Assembly: GCF_032854445.1 (NCBI RefSeq)
Contig: NW_027018080.1
Location: 1-64,000, forward strand
Direction of reading: 5' to 3'
From: Liolophura sinensis
Taxonomy: Eukaryota; Mollusca; Polyplacophora; Chitonida; Chitonidae
DNA length: 64,000 bases
Part shown: in pieces, positions 1 to 12,300 of the stretch
Layout: each line of letters begins with the position of its first letter
Numbering within the stretch: position 1 is the first letter of the stretch
Made by a program: the position numbers and the translations under genes
Notes under the pieces: model-generated
The model's database searches: none
Told to the model about the DNA's origin: nothing
The model's input: the letters and a program-made list of their open reading frames with translations, nothing else

Positions 1-3000
1 GAAGAGGTCAAATCTTTGGGCTAAGCCCATTTAACTCACCCAGCAATTGTCTTACTTCTAAGTCCAAGACAATCTCAATGTCTTTATCTACGTGTAGAAA
101 AACCACACCATTTGTACATAAAAAACACAAAGTACTAGATACAGTCTGCTGTAAAAAGTACAATTGAACACTGACCCACATCAATAAGGTGCCAAAAGAT
201 GCGGAATTGGGCAGGCATCGGCAGCTGTTAAAAAATTCCAATTATCCCTGGTTTCCATGGAGTAAGAGCCGTTGCTGGGCACGTGATTATGACATCAATG
301 ATCATTCAATTGTCACTACAGCCAAAAGTATTGGTCGGAGAGCAACGCGGTTTGCACCATTCGATTTGTCGTCACAAAATACGTCGGATTAGCCTCTTAC
401 CAGCAGCACTGGAACAGTTTTTCCACTTTGCATTTTTACCTGGACTTTTTGTTAATTGAAATCGGCTACACTGTACTATGTACCATCGCGACTAGTCATT
501 ACTATATTCAACTTTTGACTATAAGTTATGTGCCCTTTGGTAGCCCAGAAGACGTCAAATCTTTGGGCTAAGCCCATTTAACTCACCCAGCAATTGTCTT
601 ACTTCTAAGTCCAAGACAATCTCAATGTCTTTATCTACGTGTAGAAAAACCACACCATTTGTACATAAAAAACACAAAGTACTAGATACAGTCTGCTGTA
701 AAAAGTACAATTGAACACTGACCCACATCAATAAGGTGCCAAAAGATGCGGAATTGGGCCAGGCATCGGCAGCTGTTTAAAAAATTGCAAATTTCCCTGG
801 TTTCCATGGAGTAAGAGCCGTTTCTAAACAAGTGATGTTGTCATCAATGATCATTCAATTGTCGCTACAGCCAAAAGTATTGGTCGGAGAGCAACGCGGT
901 TTGCACCATTCGATTTCTCGTGAAAAAATACGTCGGATTAGCTCCTTACCAGCAGCACTGGAAGAGTTTTTCCACTTTTGCATTTTTGCCTGGTCTTTTT
1001 GTTAATTGAAATCGGCTACACTGTACTATGTACCATCGCGACTGGTCATTACTATATTCAACTTTTGACTATAAGTTATGTGCCCTTTGGTAGCCCAGAA
1101 GACGTCAAATCTTTGGGCTAAGCCCATTTAACTCACCCAGCAATTGTCTTACTTCTAAGTCCAAGACAATCTCAATGTCTTTATCTACGTGTAGAAAAAC
1201 CACACCATTTGTACATAAAAAACACAAAGTACTAGATACAGTCTGTTGTAAAAAGTACAACTGAACACTGACCCACTTCACTAAGGTGCCAAATTATGCG
1301 GAATTGGGCCAGGCATCGGCAGCTGTTAAAAAATTCCAAATATCCCTGGTTTCCATGGAGTAAGAGCCGTTGCTGGGCACGTGATTATGACATCAATGAT
1401 CATTCAATTGTCACTACAGCCAAAAGTATTAGTCCGAGAGCAACGCGGATTGCACTATTCGATTTCTCGTCACAAAATACGTCGGATTAGCCTCTTACCA
1501 GCAGCAACTGGAACAGTTTTTCCACTTTTGCATTTTTGCCTGGTCTTTGTGTTAATTGAAATCGGACACACTGTACTCTGTACAATCGCGACTGGTCATT
1601 ACTATATTCAACTTTTGACTATAAGTTATGTGCCCTTCGGTAGCCCAGAAGACCTGAAATCTTTGGGCTAAGCCCATTTAACTCACCCAGCAATTGTCTT
1701 ACTTCTAAGTCCAAGACAATCTCAATGTCTTTATCTACGTGTAGATAAACCAGACCATTTGTACATAAAAAACACAAGGTACTTGATACAGTCTGCTGTA
1801 AAAAGTACAACTAAACACTGACCCACATTTATAAGGTGCCAAAAAATGCGGAATTGGGCCAGGCATCGGCAGCTGTTGAAAAATTGCAAATATCCCTGGT
1901 TTCCATGGAGTAAGAGCCGTTGCTGTGCACGTGATTATGACATCAATGATCATTGAATTGTCGCTACAGCCAAAAGTATTGGTCGGAGAGCAACGCGGTT
2001 TGCACCATTCGATTTCTCGTCACAAAATACGTCGTATTAGCCTCTTACCAGCAGCATTGGAACAGTTTTTCCACTTTTGCATTTTTGCCTGTTCTTTTTG
2101 TTAATTGAAATCCGCTACACTGTACTATGTACCATTGCGACTGGTCATTACTATATTCAACTTTTTACTATATGTTATGTGCCTTTCGGTAGCCCAGAAG
2201 ACGTCAAATCTTTGGGCTAAGCCCATTTAACTCACCCAGCAATTGCCTTACTTTTAAGTCGAAGAAAATCTCAATGTCTTTATCTACGTGTAGAAAAACC
2301 ACACCATTTGTACATGAAAAACACAAGGTACTTGATACAGTCTGCTGTAAAAAGTACAACTGAACACTGACCCACTTCAGTAAGGTGCCAAAAGATGCGG
2401 AATTGAGCCAGGCATCGGCAGCTGTTGAAAAATTGCAAATTTCCCTGGTTTCCATGGAGTAAGAGCCGCTGCTGGGCACGTGATTATGACATCAATGATC
2501 ATTCAATTGTCACTACAGCCAAATGTATTGGTCGGAGAGCAACGCGGTTTGCACCATTCGATTTCTCGTCACAAAATACGTCGGATTAGCCTCTTACCAT
2601 TAGCACTGGAACAGTTTTTCCACTTTTGCATTTTTACCTGGACTTTTTGTTAATTGAAATCGGCTACACTGTACTCTGTACAATCGCGACTGGTCATTAC
2701 TATATTCAACTTTTGACTATAAGTTATGTGCCCTTTGGTAGCCCAGAAGACGTCAAATCTTTGGGCTAAGCCCATTTAACTCACCCAGCAATTGTCTTAC
2801 TTCTAAGTCCAAGACAATCTCAATGTCTTTATCTACGTGTAGAAAAACCACACCATTTGTACATGAAAAACACAAAGTACTTGATACAGTCTGCTGTAAA
2901 AAGTACAATTGAACTCTGACCCACATCAATAAGGTGCCAAAAGATGCGGAATTGGGCCAGGCATCGGCAGCTGTTTAAAAAATTGCAAATTTCCCTGGTT

Positions 3001-6000
3001 TCCATGGAGTAAGAGCCGTTTCTAGACACGTGATGTTGTCATCAATGATCATTCAATTGTCGCTACAGCCAAATGTATTGGTCGGAGAGCAACGCGGTTT
3101 GCACCATTCGATTTCTCGTCACAAAATACGTCGGATTAGCCTCTTACCAGCAGCACTGGAACAGTTTTTCCACTTTTGCATTTTTCCCTGGTCTTTTTGT
3201 TAATTGAAATCGGCTACACTGTACTATGTACCATCGCGACTAGTCATTACTATATTCAACTTTTGACTATAAGTTATGTGCCCTTTGGTAGCCCAGAAGA
3301 CGTCAAATCTTTGGGCTAAGCCCATTTAACTCACCCAGCAATTGTCTTACTTCTAAGTCCAAGACAATCTCAATGTCTTTATCTACGTGTAGAAAAACCA
3401 CACCATTTGTACATAAAAAACACAAAGTACTAGATACAGTCTGCTGTAAAAAGTACAATTGAACACTGACCCACATCAATAAGGTGCCAAAAGATGCGGA
3501 ATTGGGCCAGGCATCGGCAGCTGTTAAAAAATTGCAAATATCCCTGGTTTCCATGGAGTAAGAGCCGTTGCTGGGCACGTGATTATGACATCAATGATCA
3601 TTCAATTGTCACTACAGCAAAAGTATTGGTCGGAGAGCAACGCGGTTTGCACCATTCGATTTCTCGTGAAAAAATACGTCGGATTAGCTCCTTACCAGCA
3701 GCACTGGAAGAGTTTTTCCACTTTTGCATTTTTGCCTGGTCTTTTTGTTAATTGAAATCGGCTACACTGTACTATGTACCATCGCGACTGGTCATTACTA
3801 TATTCAACTTTTGACTATAAGTTATGTGCCCTTTGGTACTCCAGAAGACGTCAAATCTTTGGGCTAAGCCCATTTAACTCACCCAGCAATTGCCTTACTT
3901 TTAAGTCGAAGAAAATGTCAATGTCTTTATCTACGTGTAGAAAAACCACACCATTTGTACATGAAAAACACAAGGTACTTGATACAGTCTGCTGTAAAAA
4001 GTACAACTGAACACTGACCCACTTCAGTGAGGTGCCAAAAGATGCGGAATTGAGCCAGGCATCGGCAGCTGTTGAAAAATTGCAAATTTCCCTGGTTTCC
4101 ATGGAGTAAGAGCCGCTGCTGGGCACGTGATTATGACATCAATGATCATTCAATTGTCACTACAGCCAAATGTATTGGTCGGAGAGCAACACGGTTTGCA
4201 CCATTCGATTTCTCGTCACAAAATACGTCGGATTAGCCTCTTACCAGCAGCATTGGAACAGTTTTTCCACTTTTGCATTTTTGCCTGTTCTTTTTTGTTA
4301 ATTGAAATCGGCTACACTGTACTATGTACCATTGCGACTGGTCATTACTATATTCAACTTTTTACTATATGTTATGTGCCTTTCGGTAGCCCAGAAGACG
4401 TCAAATCTTTGGGCTAAGCCCATTTAACTCACCCAGCAATTGCCTTACTTTTAAGTCGAAGAAAATCTCAATGTCTTTATCTACGTGTAGAAAAACCACA
4501 CCATTTGTACATGAAAAACACAAGGTACTTGATACAGTCTGCTGTAAAAAGTACAACTGAACACTGACCCACTTCAGCAAGGTGCCAAAAGATGCGGAAT
4601 TGGGCCAGGCATCGGCAGCTGTTTAAAAAATTGCAAAGTTCCCTGGTTTCCATGGAGTAAGAGCCGTTGCTACGCACGTGATTATGACATCAATGATCAT
4701 TGAATTGTCGCTACAGCCAAAAGTATTGGTCGGAGAGCAACGCGGATTGCACCATTCGATTTCTCGTCACAAAATACGTCGGATTAGCTTCTTACTAGTA
4801 GTACTGGAACAGTTTTTCCACTTTTGCATTTTTGCCTGGTCTTTTTGTTAATTGAAACCGGCTACACTGTACTCTGTAGAATCGCGACTGGTCGTTACTA
4901 TATTCAACTTTTGACTATAAGTTATGTGCCCTTCGGTAGCCCAGAAGACCTGAAATCTTTGGGCCAAGCCCATTTAACTCACCCAGCAATTGTCTTACTT
5001 CTAAGTCCAAGACAATCTCAATGTCTTTATCTACGTGTAGAAAAACCACACCATTTGTACATAAAAAACACAAGGTACTTGATACAGTCTGCTGTAAAAA
5101 GTACAACTGAACACTGACCCACTTCAGTAAGGTGCCAAAAGATGCGGAATTGAGCCAGGCATCGGTAGCTGTTGAAAAATTGCAAATTTCCCTGGTTTCC
5201 ATGGAGTAAGAGCCGTTGCTGGGCACGTGATTATGACATCAATGATCATTCAATTGTCACTACAGCCAAAAAGTATTGGTCGGAGAGCAACGCGGTTTGC
5301 ACCATTCGATTTCTCGTCACAAAATACGTCGGATTAGCCTCTTACCAGCAGCACTGGAACAGTTTTTCCACTTTTGCATTTTTACCTGGTCTTTTTGTTA
5401 ATTGAAATCGGCTACACTGTACTATGTACCATTGCGACTAGTCATTACTATATTCAACTTTTGACTATAAGTTATGTGCCCTTTGGTAGCCCAGAAGACG
5501 TCAAATCTTTGGGCTAAGCCCATTTAACTCACCCAGCAATTGTCTTACTTCTAAGTCCAAGAAAATCTCAATGTCTTTATCTACGTGTAGAAAAACCACA
5601 CCATTTGTACATAAAAAACACAAGTACTAGATACTGTGTGCTGTAAAAAAGTACAATTGAACACTGACCCACATCAATAAGGTGCCAAAAGATGCGGAAT
5701 TGAGCCAGGCATCGCAGCTGTTTAAAAAATTGCAAATATCCCTGGTTTCCATGGAGTAAGAGCCGTTGTTAGCCACGTTGATTTTGTCATCAATGATCAT
5801 TCAATTGTCGCTTACAGCCAAAGCATTAGTCGGAGAGCAACGCGGTTTGCACCATTCGATTTCTCGTCACAAAATACGTCGGATTAGCCTCTTACCAGCA
5901 GCACTGGAACAGTTTTTCCACTTTTGCATTTTTGCCTGGTCTTTTTGTTAATTGAAATCGGCTACACTGTACTATCTACCATCGCGACTGGTCATTACTA

Positions 6001-7688
6001 TATTCAACTTTTGACTATAAGTTATGTGCCCTTTGGTACTCCAGAAGACGTCAAATCTTTGGGCTAAGCCCATTTAACTCATCCAGCAATTGTCTTACTT
6101 CTAAGTCCAAGACAATCTCAATGTCTTTATCTACGTGTAGAAAAACCACACCATTTGTACATAAAAAACACAAAGTAATAGATACAGTCTGCTGTAAAAA
6201 GTACAATTGAACACTGACCCACATCAATAAGGTGCCAAAAGACGCGGAATTGGGCCAGGCATCGGCAGTTGTTTAAAAAATTGCAAATTTCCCTGGTTTC
6301 CATGGAGTAAGAGCCGTTTCTAGGCAAGTGATGTTGTCATCAATGATCATTGAATTGTCGCTACAGCCAAAAGTATTGGTCGGAGAGCAACGCGGTTTGC
6401 ACCATTCGATTTCTCGTGAAAAAATACGTCGGATTAGCCTCTTACCAGCAGCACTGGAACAGTTTTTCCACTTTTGCATTTTTGCCTGGTCTTTTTGTTA
6501 ATTGAAATCGGCTACACTGTACTATGTACCATCGCGACTGGTCATTACTATATTCAACTTTTGACTATAAGTTATGTGCCCTTTGGTAGCCCAGAAGACG
6601 TCAAATCTTTGGGCTAAGCCCATTTAACTCACCCAGCAATTGTCTTACTTCTAAGTCCAAGACAATCTCAATGTCTTTATCTACGTGTAGAAAAACCACA
6701 CCATTTTTACATGAAAACACAAAGTACTAGATACAGTCTGCTGTAAAAAGTACAATTGAACACTGACCCACATCAATAAGGTGCCAAAAGATGCGGAATT
6801 GGGCCAGGCATCGGCAGCTGTTTAAAAAATTGCAAATTTCCCTGGTTTCCATGGAGTAAGAGCCGTTTCTAGACACGTGATGTTGTCATCAATGATCATT
6901 GAATTGTCGCTACAGCCTATGTATTATGGTCGGAGAGCAACGCAGTTTGCACCATTCGATTTCTCGTCACAAAATACGTCGGATTAGCCTCTTACCAGCA
7001 AGCACTGGAACAGTTTTTCCACTTTTGCATTTTTCCTGGTCTTTTTGTTATTGAAATCGGCTACACTGTACTATGTACCATCTCGACTAGTCATTACTAT
7101 ATTCAACTTTTGACTATAAGTTAGTGCCCTTTGGTAGCCCAGAAGACGTCAAATCTTTGGGCTAAGCCCATTTAACTCACCCAGCATATGTCTTACTTCT
7201 AAGTCCAAGACAATCTCAATGTCTTTATCTACGTGTAGAAAAACAACACATTTGTACATAAAAAACACAAAGTACTAGATACAGTCTGCTGTAAAAAGTA
7301 CAATTGAACACTGACCCACATCAATAAGGTGCCAAAGATGCGGAATTGGGCCAGGCATCGGCAGCTGTTTAAAAAATTGCAAATTTCCCTGGTTTCCATG
7401 GAGTAAGAGCCGTTGCTACGCACGTGATTATGACATCAATGATCATTGAATTGTCGCTACAGCCAAAAGTATTGGTCGGAGAGCAACCGCGGATTGCACC
7501 ATTCGATTTCTCGTCACAACTACGTCGGATAGCCTCTTACTAGTAGTACTGGAACAGTTTTTCCACTTTTGCATTTTTGCCTGGTCTTTTTGTTAATTGA
7601 AACCGGCTACACTGTACTCTGTACAATCGCGACTGGTCATTACTATATTCAACTTTTGACTATAAGTTATGTGCCCTTCGGTAGCCCA
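1..7688. repeat. Array segment 1: diverged monomers, CACATCAATAAGG subfamily
   Basis: Fourteen monomers start at 1, 548, 1098, 1648, 2197, 2746, 3296, 3844, 4394, 4944, 5494, 6044, 6594 and 7142. Eight of them carry CACATCAATAAGG (near 178, 726, 2930, 3474, 5670, 6224, 6769 and 7318), a variant I do not see after about 7.33 kb. Five (near 822, 3012, 5765, 6313 and 6863) have TTGTCATC where other monomers read TTATGACATC. Copies here differ from each other more than copies further right. The segment therefore looks like an older or less homogenised part of the array. Confidence 0.85.
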
Positions 7689-9338
7689 GAAGACCTGAAA
7701 TCTTTGGGCTAAGCCCATTTAACTCACCCAGCAATTGTCTTACTTCTAAGTCCAAGACAATCTCAATGTCTTTATCTACGTGTAGAAAAACCACACCATT
7801 TGCACATAAAAAACACAAGGTACTTGATACAGTCTGCTGTAAAAAGTACAACTGAACACTGACCCACTTCAGTAAGGTGCCAAAAGATGCGGAATTGAGC
7901 CAGGCATCGGTAGCTGTTGAAAAATTGCAAATTTCCCTGGCTTCCATGGAGTAAGAGCCGTTGCTGGGCACGTGATTATGACATCAATGATCATTCAATT
8001 GTCACTACAGCCAAAAGTATTGGTCGGAGAGCAACGCGGTTTGCACCATTCGATTTGTCGTCACAAAATACGTCGGAGTAGCCTCTTACCAGCAGCACTG
8101 GAACAATTTTTCCCACTTTTGCATTTTTACCTGGTCTTTTTGTTAATTAAAATCGGCCTACACTGTACTTTGTACAATCGCGACTGGTCATTACTATATT
8201 CAACTTTTGACTATAAGTTATGTGCCCTTCGGTAGCCCAGAAGACGTCAAATCTTTGGGCTAAGCCCATTTAACTCATCCAGCAATTGTCTTACTTCTAA
8301 GTCCAAGACAATCTCAATGTCTTTATCTACGTGTAGAAAAACCAGACCATTTGTACATAAAAAAAAAAAAGGTACTTGATACAGTCTGCTGTAAAAAGTA
8401 CAACTGACCACAGACCCACATGAATAAGGTGCCAAAAGATGCGGAATTGAGCCAGAAAACCTCAGCTGTTGAAAAATTGCAAATTTTTCTGGTTTCCATG
8501 GAGTAAGAGCCGTTGCTGGGCACGTGATTATGACATAAATGATCATTCAATTGTCACTACAGCCAAAAGTATTGGTCGAAGAGCAAACGCGGTTTGCACC
8601 ATTCGATTTCTCGTCACAAAATACGTCGAATTAGCCTCTTACTAGGCAGCACTGGAACAGTTTTTACACTTTTGCATTTTTGGCCCTGGTCTTTTTGTTA
8701 TTGAAATCGGCTACACTGTACTCTGTACAATCGCGACTGGTCATTACTATATTCAACTTTTGACTATAAGTTATGTACCCTTCGGTAGCCCAGAAGACAT
8801 GAAATCTTTGGGCTAAGCCCATTTAACTCACCAGCAATTGCCTTACTTCTAAGTCCAAAACAATCTCAATGTCTTTATCTACGTGTAGAAAAACCACACC
8901 ATTTATACATGAAAAAACACAAGGTACTTGATACAGTCTGCTGTAAAAAGTACAACTGAACACTGACCCACTCAGTAAGGTGCCAAAAGATGCGGAATTG
9001 GGCCAGGCATCGGCAGCTGTTGAAAAATTGCAAATTTCCCTGGTTCCATGGAGTAAGAGCCGTTGCTGGGCACGTGATTATGACATAATGATCATTCAAT
9101 TGTCCACTACAGCCAAAAGTATTAGTCCGAGAGAACGCGGATTGCACCATTCGATTTCTCGTCACAAAATACGTCGGATTAGCCTCTTACCAGCAGCAAC
9201 TGGAACAGGTTTTCCACTTTTGCATTTTTACCTGGTCTTTTTGTTAATTGAAATCGGCTACACTGTACTCTGTACATCGCGACTGGTCATTACTATATTC
9301 AACTTTTGACTATAAGTTATGTGCCCTTCAGTAGCCCA
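7689..9338. repeat. Array segment 2: indel-rich transition monomers
   Basis: Three monomers start at 7689, 8240 and 8793, with spacings of 551, 553 and 546 bp. The first resembles the monomer at 4944. The second is the first in the window with the CACATGAATAAGG variant that is common further right. The second and third carry many isolated one-base gains or losses, such as TTTTGGCCCTGG near 8680, CTCACCAGC near 8826, ACATAATGATC near 9083 and GTACATCGCG near 9277. A run of 12 A (8359-8370) replaces the usual A6CACAA. This is either a genuinely degenerate stretch or a poorly corrected piece of the assembly. Confidence 0.8.
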
Positions 9339-12300
9339 GAAGATGTCAAATCTTTGGGCTAAGCCCATTTAACTCACCCAGCAATTGTCTTACTTCTAAG
9401 TCCAAGACAATCTCAATGTCTTTATCTACGTGTAGAAAAACCACACCATTTGTACATAAAAAACACAAGGTAGTTGATACAGTCTGCTGTAAAAAGTACA
9501 ACTGACCACAGACACACCTGAATAAGGTGCCAAAAGATGCGGAATTGAGCCAGTATCGGCAGCTGTTGAAAAATTGCAAATTTCCGTGGTTTCCATGGAG
9601 TAAGAGCCGTTGCTGGGCACGTGATTATGACATAAATGATCATTCAATTGTCACTACAGCCAAAAGTATTGGTCGGAGAGCAACGCGGTTTGCACCATTC
9701 GATTTCTCGTCACAAAATAAGTCGGATTAGCCTCTTACCAGCAGCACTGGAACAATTTTTCCAATTTTGCATTTTTGCCTGGCCTTTTTGTTAATTGAAA
9801 CCGGCTACACTGTACTCTGTACAATCGCGACTGGTCATTACTATATTCAACTTTTGACTATAAGTTATGTGCCCTTCGGTAGCCCAGAAGACGTCAAATC
9901 TTTGGGCTAAGCCCATTTAACTCACCCAGCAATTGCCTTACTTCTAAGTCCAAGACAATCTCAATGTCTTTATCTACGTGTAGAAAAACCACACCATTTG
10001 TACATAAAAAAAACAAGGTACTTGATACAGTCTGCTGTAAAAAGTACAACTGACCACAGACCCACATGAATAAGGTGCCAAAAGATGCGGAATTGAGCCA
10101 GAAAACCTCAGCTGTTGAAAAATTGCAAATTTTTCTGGTTTCCATGGAGTAAGAGCCGTTGCTGGGCACGTGATTATGACATAAATGATCATTCAATTGT
10201 CACTACAGCCAAAAGTATTGGTCGAAGAGCAACGCGGTTTGCACCATTCGATTTGTCGTCATAAAATACGTCGAATTAGGCTCTTACTAGCAGCACTGGA
10301 ACAGTTTTTACACTTTTGCATTTTTGCCTGGTCTTTTTGTTAATTGAAATCGGCTACACTGTACTCTGTACAATCGCGACTGGTCATTACTATATTCAAC
10401 TTTTGACTATAAGTTATGTGCCCTTCGGTAGCCCAGAAGACCTGAAATCTTTGGGCTAAGCCCATTTAACTCACCCAGCAATTGCCTTACTTCTAAGTCC
10501 AAGACAATCTCAATGTCTTTATCTACGTGTAGAAAAACCACACCATTTGTACATGAAAAACACAAGGTACTTGATACAGTCTGCTGTAAAAAGTACAACT
10601 AAACACTGACCCACTTCAGTAAGGTGCCAAAAGATGCGGAATTGGGCCAGGCATCGGCAGCTGTTGAAAAATTGCAAATTTCCCTGGTTTCCATGGAGTA
10701 AGAGCCGTTGCTGGGCACGTGATTATGACATCAATGATCATTTAATTGTCACTACAGCCAAAAGTATTAGTCCGAGAGCAACGCAGATTGCACCATTCGA
10801 TTTCTCGTCACAAAATACGTCGGATTAGGCTCTTACCAGCAGCAACTGGAACAGTTTTTCCACTTTTGCATTTTTACCTGGTCTTTTTGTTAATTGAAAT
10901 CGGCTACACTGTACTCTGTACAATCGCGACTGGTCATTACTATATTCAACTTTTGACTATAAGTTATGTGCCCTTCGGTAGCCCAGAAGACCTGAAATCT
11001 ATGGGCTAAGCCCATTTAACTCACCCAGCAATTGTCTTACTTCTAAGTCCAAGACAATCTCAATGTCTTTATCTACGTGTAGAAAAACCAGACCATTTGT
11101 ACATAAAAAACACAAGGTACTTGATGCAGTCTGCTGTAAAAAGTACAACTGACCACAGACCCACATGAATAAGGTGCCAAAAGATGCGGAATTGAGCCAG
11201 ACATCGGCAGCTGTTGAAAAATTGCAAATTTCCCTGGTTTCCATGGAGTAAGAGCCGTTGCTGTGCACGTGATTATGACATAAATGATCATTCAATTGTC
11301 ACTACAGCCAAAAGTATTGGTCGAAGAGCAACGCGGTTTGCACCATTCGATTTGTCGTCATAAAATACGTCGAATTAGGCTCTTACTAGCAGCACTGGAA
11401 CAGTTTTTACACTTTTGCATTTTTGCCTGGTCTTTTTGTTAATTGAAATCGGCTACACTGTACTCTGTACAATCGCGACTGGTCATTACTATATTCAACT
11501 TTTGACTATAAGTTATGTGCCCTTCGGTAGCCCAGAAGACCTGAAATCTTTGGGCTAAGCCCATTTAACTCACCCAGCAATTGCCTTACTTCTAAGTCCA
11601 AGACAATCTCAATGTCTTTATCTACGTGTAGAAAAACCACACCATTTGTACATGAAAAACACAAGGTACTTGATACAGTCTGCTGTAAAAAGTACAACTA
11701 AACACTGACCCACTTCAGTAAGGTGCCAAAAGATGCGGAATTGGGCCAGGCATCGGCAGCTGTTGAAAAATTGCAAATTTCCCTGGTTTCCATGGAGTAA
11801 GAGCCGTTGCTGGGCACGTGATTATGACATCAATGATCATTTAATTGTCACTACAGCCAAAAGTATTAGTCCGAGAGCAACGCAGATTGCACCATTCGAT
11901 TTCTCGTCACAAAATACGTCGGATTAGGCTCTTACCAGCAGCAACTGGAACAGTTTTTCCACTTTTGCATTTTTACCTGGTCTTTTTGTTAATTGAAATC
12001 GGCTACACTGTACTCTGTACAATCGCGACTGGTCATTACTATATTCAACTTTTGACTATAAGTTATGTGCCCTTCGGTAGCCCCAGAAGACCTGAAATCT
12101 ATGGGCTAAGCCCATTTAACTCACCCAGCAATTGTCTTACTTCTAAGTCCAAGACAATCTCAATGTCTTTATCTACGTGTAGAAAAACCAGACCATTTGT
12201 ACATAAAAAACACAAGGTACTTGATGCAGTCTGCTGTAAAAAGTACAACTGACCACAGACCCACATGAATAAGGTGCCAAAAGATGCGGAATTGAGCCAG

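Noticed and set aside
7142-9338. End of the array (decay toward flanking unique DNA)
   Set aside because: Recognisable monomers continue on both sides without interruption, so increased indels here do not mark an edge of the array.
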